A DNA stretch of 64,000 nt from Pedobacter punctiformis (GCF_027213715.1 NZ_JAPWGM010000002.1:496001-560000), one strand, 5' to 3'. Counted from the stretch's first letter, positions 45,523-54,869 are shown. The notes: generated by a model not told the origin, from the letters alone. A program made the numbers and translations.

Positions 45523-47247
45523 CTATTCCCATCCTGGATTTTGCACCAATACTCCCTTACTTTTATAAACTTCGGTTCTTGGAATTGGATACATATTTTG
45601 CTTTTCTGCCCAGGTTTTTTGAAAAGTCTGGCTTAAAACAAATGGTGTATAAGTAAAAGAACCATTTGCATTTTTAACCACATCCATACCTTTCATCGGA
45701 ACAGCGATGGTTTGAGCACCAATTTTCCAACGCATAATATCATACCAGCGGTGATCTTCAAAAGCAAGTTCTATTGCTCTTTCATGTCTGATTACCACAC
45801 GCATCTCATCCTGAGTCATATTTGCTTTTAATCCGTAAAGATTATTAGCGCCTGCCTGTATGCCACCTCTTTTACGAATGGCAATCAGCTGATCATACAC
45901 AGTGGCATCAGGGCCAACAGCTTCATTTTGTGCCTCAGCATAGTTTAACATCACTTCTGCATAACGAAAATAAATGTAGTTCAACAATGTTGTACTTCCA
46001 CCTACGGTTCTGTAAACCTCCGGCCAGTATTTTTTACAATAATACCTGGTTGCCGTGAAAGTAATTGTTGGGTTATAATCTTTACCATAAAGTACAGTAG
46101 GTTTACCCTGTGCATCTAAAGTTGGGAAAGACCACATCTCAATTTTACCGCCCTGCCATGGCAAATCGTTGTAAATTATATTGTTGTAAAAACGAGGCTC
46201 TCTATTTAAATAAGGTTTTTGAGGATCATAACCTGATGTTGGATCAGTAATTGATTTTCCGTTTGCCATTTCGTACATATCCACGTGATTCTGTGTAGGA
46301 TTCATTTGTCCCTGTGCTCCTCCTGAACCTGGTGACATAGAAAAATCCTGCATCATTTCGCCTGCAAGTGGTGTATTGCCTTTAATTCTGATCATAATGT
46401 ACTCAGGTGATGATGGTACATTTAATAAATCGCCATAAGTTGCCTGTAAAGAATAGCGGCCATCCATAAGTATCGTTGCGGCATCGGCAGCAGCCTTCCA
46501 TTTTGCTTTATCACCCGAAGGATTGTTTAAAGGACTTGCAGCATAAAGTAAAACACGGGCTTTTAGTGCCTGAGCTGCACCCTTTGTCGGTCTGCCATAC
46601 ATAGAAGCAGTATAATCTGCATCATTCCCCAATTTGGTTATAGCAATATCGATATCATTCAGAATGTATTTGGTTACCTCGTCGAATGTGTTTCTTGGCA
46701 AATTAAGTTCTTCATTTACATCGTAAACTCTGTTTACAATAGGAACGCCACCAAATCTTTTGGTCAGTTCAAAGTAAGATAAAGCACGTAAGAACCTCAT
46801 TTCTCCCTCTACTCTAACCGGATCAAAAATTAATACCGTTGCAGGTGGCGCAGGTGGAACTTCTGATAATCTGGTTAGCATTTTAGTTTCAATTGCAATA
46901 CCAGCATACATTAAATTCCAAACCCCACCAATATCATTTAAGATTGGCCCTGTTGAATGTTCGTGATATAAACCACGGTTTAATGAAGTAACCGAGCCTT
47001 CAGAGTTGCCTGAAACAGCTTCATCTGAGGCCTGCGCCGTACAACCACGGTGATCGTTAAAACGCACATATTTGGTAATGACATAGTTATATGCATTGTC
47101 TGCAAATTTAGCTGCTTGTGCAGGATCTGCAAAAATTTGATCTTCGTCTAAAGCAACACCCGGCGTTCTTTCCAGGAAATCCTTTTTACAAGAAATAGAA
47201 AAAAGCGTTATAAACAAGATTGCTATATATTTAGTATATTTTTTCAT
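45523..47247 (-). CDS. SusD/RagB-family outer-membrane lipoprotein, first pair
   Basis: This 574-residue SusD-like binding protein has lipobox SISCKKDF. Typical stretches are DPAQAAKFADNAYNYV, RFLRALSYFELTKRFGGVPIV, GAAQALKARVLLYAASPLNNP and HERAIELAFEDHRWYDIMRW. It differs considerably from the second SusD of the locus, so the two pairs probably bind different parts or sizes of the substrate. It is 4 nt after the SusC gene that opens the operon. Confidence 0.96.
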   Translation of the reverse strand: MKKYTKYIAILFITLFSISCKKDFLERTPGVALDEDQIFADPAQAAKFADNAYNYVITKYVRFNDHRGCTAQASDEAVSGNSEGSVTSLNRGLYHEHSTGPILNDIGGVWNLMYAGIAIETKMLTRLSEVPPAPPATVLIFDPVRVEGEMRFLRALSYFELTKRFGGVPIVNRVYDVNEELNLPRNTFDEVTKYILNDIDIAITKLGNDADYTASMYGRPTKGAAQALKARVLLYAASPLNNPSGDKAKWKAAADAATILMDGRYSLQATYGDLLNVPSSPEYIMIRIKGNTPLAGEMMQDFSMSPGSGGAQGQMNPTQNHVDMYEMANGKSITDPTSGYDPQKPYLNREPRFYNNIIYNDLPWQGGKIEMWSFPTLDAQGKPTVLYGKDYNPTITFTATRYYCKKYWPEVYRTVGGSTTLLNYIYFRYAEVMLNYAEAQNEAVGPDATVYDQLIAIRKRGGIQAGANNLYGLKANMTQDEMRVVIRHERAIELAFEDHRWYDIMRWKIGAQTIAVPMKGMDVVKNANGSFTYTPFVLSQTFQKTWAEKQNMYPIPRTEVYKSKGVLVQNPGWE

Positions 47248-47251
47248 GCGC

Positions 47252-50200
47252 TTAAAAAGTTATGTTTAAACCAAAATTGTAAACCTTAGATGTTGGGTAA
47301 AGTGCCTGTAACGGAAAAGCTGTATTTACCGTATTTACGTTTTCAGGATCTACATACATCCTGTATTTGGTCCAGGTATATAAATTTTGTCCCTGCAGGT
47401 AAAGTCTAACATTACTTACTTTAAGTGCAGTACTCCATTGTTTTGGTAAAGTCCAGCCCAACTCCACATTTCTTACTTTTAAATAAGCAGAATTTTGTAA
47501 AGTAAAGTCGTTTAAAGAATAATTTAGCGACGAGGTACCTCTGGCGTGTAAAGCAGGCCATGTAGCCGTAGCAGCATTTTCAGGTGTCCAGGCATCAAGC
47601 ATAAAAGGATACATTTGCTGACCGTTATTTTGCTCACTTAAAATCACATTTGAGCTTACATGTGCTACGCCCTGAAATAATACTGAAAATGAGAATCCTT
47701 TATAAGTTAAACGCGGACTAAAGCTATATACATATTCAGGATTGCTGGTGTAACCAATCGCCTGCTGATCAAGCGTGGTAATGATGCCATCGCCATCCAA
47801 ATCCTTCATTTTTAAGTCGCCGGGAATTGGGTTAAAACCTTGCTGTTTCGGCGATGCCTCGATATCTGCCACAGACTGGTAAAAACCATCCGTTACATAA
47901 CCAAAAAACTGACCTACGCTTGTTCCTTTTCTAATTGATGCAATTGGCATTCCATCTGGCTCATCGTTTTCAAGGATTTTGTTTTTAGCATAACTGATTT
48001 GTGCATTTAAACCTAACGTTACAGAACCGAGTTGTTTCTGAAAATCCACCTCAACCTCGTAACCTTTGTTGTAAACAATACCTTTGTTAAATTTAGGATA
48101 TGAGTGTCCGAATAAGGCTGAACCACTTAAAGAGTTGGTTAAAATGTCTTTACGGGTTTCATCAAATACATCTACGTTCAGTTTTAATGCATTGTTAAAA
48201 AACATAGATTCTAAACCGATGTTTCTTTTGGTTCCGGTTTCCCAGGTTACCAAACCATTACCCAATGCGTTATCTGCAATATATAGTGTTGGGAAATTTG
48301 ATATAGATTGCGGATTACCAAACGGAGCCGAAGTATTATTTGAATAACTGGTTAAGTATAAGAAACGTAAATCCGAAATCTTATCGTTACCCACTAAACC
48401 ATAACTACCTTTAATTTTTAGGTAATTTAAAATGTTGTTCTTTTTCCAAAAAGGCTCATTGGTTAATGTCCAGCCTGCCGAAACTGCCGGGAAGAAACCA
48501 TAACGCAATCCCGGAGGAAAGTTTTCAGAACCATTGTAACCACCATTAAATTCTGCAAAATAACGTTCGTCATAATTATAGGTTATACGTGTAGCCAAAC
48601 CCTGTGTAGCTCTTGGAGGTGCAGTGAAAGCGGTGGCACCAGTTGTACGAATCAGTTGGCGGGTACCCAATGCCAAACCACCTACCCGGTGTTTCCCGAA
48701 GCTCCGGTCGTAATCAAAGCCCACCTGCATATTCATGTTTGTACTACCCGAAGTAACACCACCATCCTGAACACCACCCAAAGGCTCGTCGCGGTTTCTT
48801 GTATCGGTAGATAAAGTTGCTGTTCCGGTTGCTGCATTATATACATACGCCGCCCAGTTTGCATTTCTTCTTTCAATATTGTTATAATAAGAATCATAAC
48901 CAAAAACAGTTTTGAAGCCCAAACCTTTGGTTATAAAATTCAGTTTATAATTCAGGTTAAATGTACTTTCTATTGTATTTGTATTATCGTTACGGGTACC
49001 AAAGCGGGTTAATACCGCATAAGGGTTCCAAATGTTGGTACCGATATTTGGATTGGCCGTTATTCTACCATCAGGCAGTGTAACCGGATAAGCATAGGCC
49101 GGAACCTGAAGAATACGTGAAATCATACCTTCAATGGTATCATAAGAAAATGCTGAAGCCGATAATAATCCAGCAGGTTGATACCGGTCAGAAAAACGGC
49201 CACCTAATTTAATCCCTACTGTAAAATCCTTATTCAGCGTAAAATCCAGGTTAGAACGGAAATTGTAACGGTTGTAATTTGGAACAGTATTAATGCCATA
49301 AGGAGAATCGAATTTCTTAAAAATACCATCCTGAAAAGCATAACCTGCAGAAACAAAATATTTTGCAATTTTAGTTCCGCCACTGATGTTAATATTGTGT
49401 TGCGTTTGCGAATAGAATTTTTTGGTCAGATAATCAAACCATCTTACATCCGGATGTCCAAGCGGATCAGATCCGTCTTTAAACTTCTGAATGTCATCCT
49501 CTGTAAAAAAAGGTTTTTTATTGTCATTTACATACGATTGGTTTAACAACACAGCACTGTCATAAGCACCTAAGCCAACCGCTAAACCGGTATAAGTTTG
49601 TTGTGCAAAATTTCCTGAATAACTTACTTTTGGTTTACCAATTTTGCCTTGTTTTGTAGTTACTACGATAATACCGTTTGCCCCTCTGATACCATAAATA
49701 GCGGTAGCAGCAGCATCTTTTAAAACCGATATAGATTCTATTTCACTTTGATCCACATCTGCAAAACTTGGGCGCTCAATTCCATCTACCACCACAATTG
49801 CGGCATTGTTTGCACCATACGTTGCTACCCCCCTTACTTTCAGCGAAGCGGCATCAGCCCCCGGTTGCCCGCTGGTTTGTACGGCCAGTAAACCCGGTAA
49901 CCTTCCTATTAAACTATTGGTTGGATTTGGCGTTGGCGATTTCATAATCTCCTCCGAACTGATCTGAGCAACAGCCCCGGTTAAGGTTGATTTCTTTTGC
50001 TGCCCATAACCTACTACTACAACTTCATCCAGCCCCTGCGAATCATCTTCCATAACAACTGCAACGGAAGTTCTGTTGTTTAACGGTACCTCTTTACTTG
50101 TAAAACCTATGTAAGTAAGAACTAAAGTAGCATCGCCAGCCGCCTTGATTGAAAACCTGCCGTTCTCATCCGTTACCGCTCCTGTTTGCGTTCCCTTAAC

Positions 50201-50389
50201 CCTTACACTCACACCCGGCAGGGTAACACCTTTATTGTCTTTTACCGTACCTGTAACAGTACTTTGTGCAAATGCACACAGACAGCTAAAAAGAAACAGG
50301 AAAGTTAAAGCGTAAAAGATCTTGGTCTTTTGAGCAAGCTCAAATTTAAAAGACGGCAAAACCCCTTTCAAAATGTAAAGTCTATCCAT
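47252..50389 (-). CDS. SusC/RagA-family TonB-linked receptor, first gene of the polysaccharide locus
   Basis: This 1045-residue receptor has a long N-terminal segment before a hydrophobic signal core ending CAFAQ, a CarboxypepD_reg-like domain (TVTGTVKDNKGVTLPGVSV), the classical LDEVVVVGYGQQKKSTLTGA TonB-plug linker, a plug with LKVRGVATYG, IVVVDGIERP and ISVLKDAAATAIYGIRGANG, and a barrel ending SKVYNFGLNITF. It is divergent from the LacI-type regulator, with a 366-nt gap to 50756. This is the probable entry point of the operon and thus its main control point. Start could also be nearer the hydrophobic core. Confidence 0.96.
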   Translation of the reverse strand: MDRLYILKGVLPSFKFELAQKTKIFYALTFLFLFSCLCAFAQSTVTGTVKDNKGVTLPGVSVRVKGTQTGAVTDENGRFSIKAAGDATLVLTYIGFTSKEVPLNNRTSVAVVMEDDSQGLDEVVVVGYGQQKKSTLTGAVAQISSEEIMKSPTPNPTNSLIGRLPGLLAVQTSGQPGADAASLKVRGVATYGANNAAIVVVDGIERPSFADVDQSEIESISVLKDAAATAIYGIRGANGIIVVTTKQGKIGKPKVSYSGNFAQQTYTGLAVGLGAYDSAVLLNQSYVNDNKKPFFTEDDIQKFKDGSDPLGHPDVRWFDYLTKKFYSQTQHNINISGGTKIAKYFVSAGYAFQDGIFKKFDSPYGINTVPNYNRYNFRSNLDFTLNKDFTVGIKLGGRFSDRYQPAGLLSASAFSYDTIEGMISRILQVPAYAYPVTLPDGRITANPNIGTNIWNPYAVLTRFGTRNDNTNTIESTFNLNYKLNFITKGLGFKTVFGYDSYYNNIERRNANWAAYVYNAATGTATLSTDTRNRDEPLGGVQDGGVTSGSTNMNMQVGFDYDRSFGKHRVGGLALGTRQLIRTTGATAFTAPPRATQGLATRITYNYDERYFAEFNGGYNGSENFPPGLRYGFFPAVSAGWTLTNEPFWKKNNILNYLKIKGSYGLVGNDKISDLRFLYLTSYSNNTSAPFGNPQSISNFPTLYIADNALGNGLVTWETGTKRNIGLESMFFNNALKLNVDVFDETRKDILTNSLSGSALFGHSYPKFNKGIVYNKGYEVEVDFQKQLGSVTLGLNAQISYAKNKILENDEPDGMPIASIRKGTSVGQFFGYVTDGFYQSVADIEASPKQQGFNPIPGDLKMKDLDGDGIITTLDQQAIGYTSNPEYVYSFSPRLTYKGFSFSVLFQGVAHVSSNVILSEQNNGQQMYPFMLDAWTPENAATATWPALHARGTSSLNYSLNDFTLQNSAYLKVRNVELGWTLPKQWSTALKVSNVRLYLQGQNLYTWTKYRMYVDPENVNTVNTAFPLQALYPTSKVYNFGLNITF

Positions 50390-50755
50390 AATTTTTTAAA
50401 TATTAAATCTATTTGGTTAAAAATTAATGCACTATAAATTCTATAGAATACTGAAAGTCAAGTATTTTAATAATCATTTTGAATACGTGCAAGCTATTTT
50501 GATATAAACGCAGGCTTATATCGATCTTAATTTTCTAAAAGGGTTAAGATTTTTTAAAATCAGCTTTTATAAATTTTCTGTTTTTCGGGTAGGTGTATAC
50601 AGTTTTAGCCGGGTGCATAAGTCCGTTAGTAAATGTAGTTAGTAGTTGTTTGATCATATTTATTTGGTTAGTTAGGAATACTGATAAACGAATTTATAAA
50701 AGCTAAAACGATATAATGACTCCAAAACCAACAAAAATGGATAAAATCCACTACC
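50390..50755. other. Divergent promoter region between the polysaccharide operon and its LacI-type regulator
   Basis: No gene is visible in these AT-rich 366 nt. TTGAATACGTGCAA (about 50479) is a loose LacI-like palindrome and a possible second site next to the operon. I do not find a clean TTG/TAnnTTTG pair facing the SusC gene. Confidence 0.4.
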
Positions 50756-50759
50756 ATGG

Positions 50760-50779
50760 TATTTCAAACGTTTGAAATA
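50760..50779. promoter_or_regulatory. Perfect 20-bp palindrome, LacI-family operator
   Basis: TATTTCAAACGTTTGAAATA reads the same on both strands, with the CG centre expected for LacI-family operators (AAACGTTT core). It lies 46-65 nt before the regulator's likely ATG at 50825, so autoregulation is likely, and control of the divergent operon possible. Confidence 0.75.
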
Positions 50780-50824
50780 ATTTTTCCATTTTTTTTTCTT
50801 ATCTATGCAATGAGATTGATAAAG

Positions 50825-51841
50825 ATGATGAACCACACCCCTGTTACACTAAAATTCTTGGCAGAACGGCTAAAGATGTCAGTATCAACAGTATCTAAAG
50901 CCCTTAATAATTATCCCACCATTAACGAGTATACCAAGAAGCGTGTACAGGAAATGGCCAGAGATTTACATTTTACACCCAACAAATCAGCAATCAATTT
51001 AAAGGAAAAAAAATCTCGGATTATCGGCATTATTCTACCCAATCTTTTGGATCATTTCTTTACACGCAGCATTTATGGTGTAGAGCAATTTGCCATGAAA
51101 CACGGCTACAATGTAATCATCAGCCAATCGCATGATGAGCTGGAAAAAGAAATACAGCTGGCAGATATGCTGATGAAAAGTCGTGTGGATGGTTTAATTA
51201 TTGCCATCTCTAAAAATACCCAGGATTTTAAACACCTTGATCAGTTCGAGAATATGGGCGTTCCGGTGGTTTATTATACCCGAAACCCAAGTTTTAACTT
51301 AAACTGCCATAAAGTTTTAGGCAATACCTTTCAGGGCTGTTACCAGGCTACTAAATTCCTGATTGACAGAGGACATAAAAAGATTGCTTATCTGGGTGGT
51401 CCAAAAATGATTAATTTTACACATGACCGTTTTAATGGTTATATCAATGCTTTAAAAGATAATAATGTCCCTTTTGAAGCAGATTTGGTTGCCTATACCG
51501 ATTTTGACAAGGAAAATACAGTTTCAGCCATACAGAATTTATTCACCAATCCGGATACCACACCTACAGCTTTAGTGGCCTTTAAAGAACCGATTTTATT
51601 CGACGCCATCAAATATTTGCGTTCCATTAATCATCCAAAGTTTAATGAAATTGAATGTATCGGTTTTGGAAACACACCTTTTATCAGTTACCTGGACTCT
51701 CCTCCTGTGGCTTCAATTGAAGAAAATCCTGAATCTGTTGGCGAGAACGCAATTAAATTATTACTACAATTAATTAACCGTGAAATTGAAATACAGGATT
51801 ACCAAAAAGTAATGGTCGACTGTAAACTTGTTGTTCACTAA
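50825..51841 (+). CDS. LacI-family transcriptional regulator of the polysaccharide locus
   Basis: This regulator of about 338 residues has an N-terminal helix-turn-helix (VTLKFLAERLKMSVSTVSKALNNYPTINEYT) with hinge helix, then a periplasmic-binding-protein-like sensor domain (RIIGIILPNLLDHFFTRSIYGVEQFA, and the C-terminal ASIEENPESVGENAIKLLL). The sensor domain would bind a sugar or sugar acid released by the locus. I start it at MMNHTPVT; the in-frame upstream stretch to 50756 contains the palindromic operator and translates to an unlikely hydrophobic leader. It is divergent from the SusC gene. Its stop codon overlaps that of the MFS gene on the other strand. Confidence 0.93.
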   Translation: MMNHTPVTLKFLAERLKMSVSTVSKALNNYPTINEYTKKRVQEMARDLHFTPNKSAINLKEKKSRIIGIILPNLLDHFFTRSIYGVEQFAMKHGYNVIISQSHDELEKEIQLADMLMKSRVDGLIIAISKNTQDFKHLDQFENMGVPVVYYTRNPSFNLNCHKVLGNTFQGCYQATKFLIDRGHKKIAYLGGPKMINFTHDRFNGYINALKDNNVPFEADLVAYTDFDKENTVSAIQNLFTNPDTTPTALVAFKEPILFDAIKYLRSINHPKFNEIECIGFGNTPFISYLDSPPVASIEENPESVGENAIKLLLQLINREIEIQDYQKVMVDCKLVVH

Positions 51842-53070
51842 TTGGCAAAATGTACTCTGTTTCTTTTTACTGAATGACGATTTTTTTCGTTGTAGATGTA
51901 AGCAACTACAATTAACAATCCTGCAACACCTTCAAAGGCAACAACGGTTTGCGTTCCAAACTGATGTGCAAAATAGCCCATTAATAAACTACCAATAGGC
52001 AAAACACCCTGATAAGCCATAATATAATAACTTAACGTTCTGCCCCTCATGGCGTCATCAGCATGGGTTTGCAGGTAAGTATTAATAGATGAGGTTTGCG
52101 CCATTAGGCCCAAAGCAGCTAAACCGGTACAAAAAAGTGCTAAAATTAATGAAGGCGAAATCGCCAGTGCAATTACAGAAACAGCCAGTAGTAAAGCAGA
52201 GAAAATAATGATTTTCTGCATATTGTTCCTTTTTTTTAAGGTCGCCATATAAATTGCCCCGAAAAATGCACCAAAACCTGCCGCACTTTCAAACCATCCA
52301 AAAGTTGTGGCTGTACCGTTAAAAATATCCTTGGCAAATACCGGTAATAAAGTGGTAAAAGGAATAACCAATAAACTGGAAGCGGCCATCATGATAATCA
52401 TGGAAGCTAAATCAGGCGAAGACCTAAGGTATTCATAACCCTTTCTTAAATCTACCCAAATGTTTTCTGTAGATTTTTGAACGGCCTGCAAATTTAACTT
52501 CATCATTAACAAACAAACCAGTACTGCAATAAAGCTTACAAAATTGATCAGAAAACAGATATCTTCTCCTAACGTACTTAAAATAACCCCTGCAAGTGCG
52601 GGGCCGACCAACCTGGCAGCATTAAATACTGATGAGTTTAGCGCAATTGCATTTGGTAAATCTTCTTTATCTTCTACCAGATTAACCATTAAAGACTGTC
52701 TGGCCGTTACATCAAAGGCATTAACTAAACCCTGCACGAGCGATAAACCAGCAATCCAGAACATGTCATAATATTTAAACCAAATCATCAACGCCAAAGC
52801 ACCCGCCTGTAACATTAAAATAATTTGGGTTATAATCAGAATTTTAAATTTATTATGCCTGTCTACATAGCTACCCGCGTACGGAGCCAGCACTAAAGAA
52901 GGAATTAAACTCAAAAAAGTAATTAGCCCCAATAAAAACGCCGATCCGGTTAAACGGTATACCAACCAGCTTACCGCTACACGCTGCATCCAGGTACCCA
53001 CCAGTGAAATAGACTGACCTGTAAAAAACAATCTGTAATTATAATGCCTTAGTGAACGAAAAATTGTCAT
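51838..53070 (-). CDS. MFS transporter, MFS_3 (enterobactin-exporter-like) group
   Basis: This 410-residue inner-membrane protein has 12 predicted hydrophobic segments. The opening RSLRHYNYRLFFTGQSISLVGTWMQRVAVSWLVYRLTGSAF is characteristic of MFS_3/EntS-like exporters, and the loop motif GSYVDRHNKFK matches the loop 2-3 pattern. The substrate is unknown; drugs, siderophores or metabolites are possible. It is divergent from a MarR-type gene, with a palindrome at its start of transcription, so repression relieved by a ligand is likely. Confidence 0.92.
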   Translation of the reverse strand: MTIFRSLRHYNYRLFFTGQSISLVGTWMQRVAVSWLVYRLTGSAFLLGLITFLSLIPSLVLAPYAGSYVDRHNKFKILIITQIILMLQAGALALMIWFKYYDMFWIAGLSLVQGLVNAFDVTARQSLMVNLVEDKEDLPNAIALNSSVFNAARLVGPALAGVILSTLGEDICFLINFVSFIAVLVCLLMMKLNLQAVQKSTENIWVDLRKGYEYLRSSPDLASMIIMMAASSLLVIPFTTLLPVFAKDIFNGTATTFGWFESAAGFGAFFGAIYMATLKKRNNMQKIIIFSALLLAVSVIALAISPSLILALFCTGLAALGLMAQTSSINTYLQTHADDAMRGRTLSYYIMAYQGVLPIGSLLMGYFAHQFGTQTVVAFEGVAGLLIVVAYIYNEKNRHSVKRNRVHFAN

Positions 53071-53080
53071 GTTTAAATTA

Positions 53081-53095
53081 GTAAAGTAACTTTAC
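53081..53095. promoter_or_regulatory. MarR-type operator over the MFS start of transcription
   Basis: GTAAAGT-A-ACTTTAC is a perfect 7-1-7 palindrome next to the MFS gene's -7 box and 11 nt before its start codon. A related site lies at 53219 in front of the MarR gene. Confidence 0.7.
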
Positions 53096-53102
53096 AAAAG
53101 TA
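53095..53102 (-). promoter_or_regulatory. -7 promoter element of the MFS gene
   Basis: TACTTTTG on the minus strand matches TAnnTTTG, 25 nt before the ATG at 53070. Confidence 0.6.
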
Positions 53103-53211
53103 AAATTTAAAAAAGACTTCACAAAACTAAAATCACTTCTATTTATCACATTTAAATCATAATACATAATTAATTAAATCATCGTCTCCTGATTATTAAA
53201 AAATAATGCTT

Positions 53212-53219
53212 TATCTTTG
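53212..53219 (+). promoter_or_regulatory. -7 promoter element of the MarR gene
   Basis: TATCTTTG matches TAnnTTTG, 22 nt before the ATG at 53241. Its last base is the first of the operator-like repeat at 53219. Confidence 0.6.
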
Positions 53220-53233
53220 TAAAGTTTATTTAC
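53219..53233. promoter_or_regulatory. Second MarR-type operator at the marR start
   Basis: GTAAA-GTTTA-TTTAC shares GTAAAGT and TTTAC, 12 of 15 positions, with the palindrome at 53081. It covers the predicted start of marR transcription, so the regulator probably represses itself as well. Confidence 0.65.
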
Positions 53234-53240
53234 CATTATC

Positions 53241-53684
53241 ATGCCTTCAAAAACACAGGAAATTGCTGCTAAATTAAGAAGCACCGTAACCCGGTTAACG
53301 CGTCAGTTGCGTAAACAAAATGTAAGCTCAGAGTTCAGTAATGCAGAATTATTAACCATGTCGCTATTAGAACAGCATGGAAAATTATTATCCACAGAAC
53401 TTGCAGAAATGGAAAGAGTAAGTAAACAAGCCATATCTCAAATCATTAACCGTCTTTTTGATGCAAAATGCGTAGAACGTTTTCCTAGTGAAGAAGATAA
53501 AAGAAAAATATACATCGGTTTAACCAAATATGGCGAAAAACACATCATTGCAACGCGAAAAATTAAGGAAGAATGGCTAGCCAAAACGATGGAAGAAATC
53601 TTCTCGGCCGAAGAAATTAATTTAATCCAGGCCTTCCTTCCACTCCTCTCCAGACTTGTAGAATATAATGGCATAAGAGTTTAA
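53241..53684 (+). CDS. MarR-family transcriptional regulator
   Basis: This 147-residue winged-helix dimer has the core FSNAELLTMSLLEQHGKLLSTELAEMERVSKQAISQIINRLFDAKCVERFPSEEDKRKIYIGLT, with recognition helix and the D-x-R wing motif (EDKRK). The flanking helices would form the dimer domain and ligand pocket. It probably represses the divergent MFS exporter and itself through the paired palindromes at 53081 and 53219. The ligand is unknown. Confidence 0.92.
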   Translation: MPSKTQEIAAKLRSTVTRLTRQLRKQNVSSEFSNAELLTMSLLEQHGKLLSTELAEMERVSKQAISQIINRLFDAKCVERFPSEEDKRKIYIGLTKYGEKHIIATRKIKEEWLAKTMEEIFSAEEINLIQAFLPLLSRLVEYNGIRV

Positions 53685-53751
53685 TTATTTTACGCAATAA
53701 TTAATCTGGTGCTTTGCCTGCTCCATAAATTAGCCTTATCTTGCAAATCAA

Positions 53752-54585
53752 ATGGCACTTTATTTTACATCAATAAATTCGGGAAGTAACGGCAATTGTT
53801 ACTATGTGGGCAACGATCAGGAAGCAATTTTGGTTGATGTAGGTTTGTCTTGTAAAGAAGTAGAAAAAAGAATGTACAGACTTGGTTTATCTGTAACCAA
53901 AATTAAAGCCATCTTTATTTCGCACGAACATAGTGATCACATCAAAGGATTAACTGTTTTTGCTAAAAAACACAATCTCCCGGTTTATATAAGTGAAGCC
54001 ACACTAAAAAGCAGTCGTTTGCTTTTAAACGAAAACAATGTATTTTCCATAACTCATTTACAATCTGTAACGATTGGAAAACTAAACATTTCGGCTTTTT
54101 CTAAATTTCATGATGCTGCAGATCCTTATAGCTTTACCGTAGAACATAATAATTATAGAGTTGGGGTATTTACGGATATTGGTTCTGTTTGTGATCGTTT
54201 AATCCATCATTTCAAAAACTGCCATGCTGCATTTCTGGAAGCTAATTATGATAAAGAAATGCTTGAAAACGGTCACTATCCTTATTATTTAAAAAGAAGG
54301 ATAACCAGCGGACGGGGACACTTGAGCAATGCCGAAGCCCTGGATTTATTTTCAAAGCACAGACCGGAATATATGAGTCATTTATTGTTGAGCCACTTAT
54401 CTAAAGACAATAATGATCCCCAGCTTGTTGAGCAGCTATTTAAAGCCGTTGCCGGTGAAATTGTAATTAAAGTGGCCTCGAGATATGAAGAAAGTGAAGT
54501 TTATTTTGTTGGAGATTCTGATTCTGCCAAAAAATACCATTTCGATCCATTACAATATCAACCTGAACAGTTAAACCTGTTTTAA
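53752..54585 (+). CDS. MBL-fold metallohydrolase (YycJ/WalJ-like)
   Basis: This 277-residue cytoplasmic metallo-beta-lactamase-fold hydrolase has the metal motif FISHEHSDHIKG (H-x-H-x-D-H), a further His in KFHDAADPYSF, Asp in VFTDIGSV, and a C-terminal LLLSHLSKDNNDP. The opening FTSINSGSNGNCYYVG is typical of the YycJ group, thought to be exonucleases linked to DNA repair or cell-wall signalling. It stands alone and ends about 100 nt before a terminator hairpin. Confidence 0.9.
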   Translation: MALYFTSINSGSNGNCYYVGNDQEAILVDVGLSCKEVEKRMYRLGLSVTKIKAIFISHEHSDHIKGLTVFAKKHNLPVYISEATLKSSRLLLNENNVFSITHLQSVTIGKLNISAFSKFHDAADPYSFTVEHNNYRVGVFTDIGSVCDRLIHHFKNCHAAFLEANYDKEMLENGHYPYYLKRRITSGRGHLSNAEALDLFSKHRPEYMSHLLLSHLSKDNNDPQLVEQLFKAVAGEIVIKVASRYEESEVYFVGDSDSAKKYHFDPLQYQPEQLNLF

Positions 54586-54687
54586 TCGCCTTTTTTATCG
54601 AAACAAAAATAACACCTAAAGAAATAAAACATTTTTTATAGCTGTTGGTTATATATACACTTCATAAATAGTTTGTTTGGTTTATTT

Positions 54688-54713
54688 GGGGCTTATGGAT
54701 TTAAGCCCCTTTC
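54688..54713 (+). terminator. Hairpin terminator after the MBL gene
   Basis: GGGGCTTA pairs with TAAGCCCC and is followed by TTTCTCTT. The 100-nt distance from the stop at 54585 leaves room for a long 3' UTR or a small RNA. Confidence 0.65.
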
Positions 54714-54869
54714 TCTTGCCCAAACATTTTCAGATATCCTCTCAGGTGTGTGAAAAAATATTTTCAAAGTTGTGCAACTATTTATTTAGTTTTTCGTCTT
54801 ATGGAATAAGAATGCTTCATGCATCAAATTAAAAACTAATCTAAACCGTACTATTTGCACTTACTTAAC

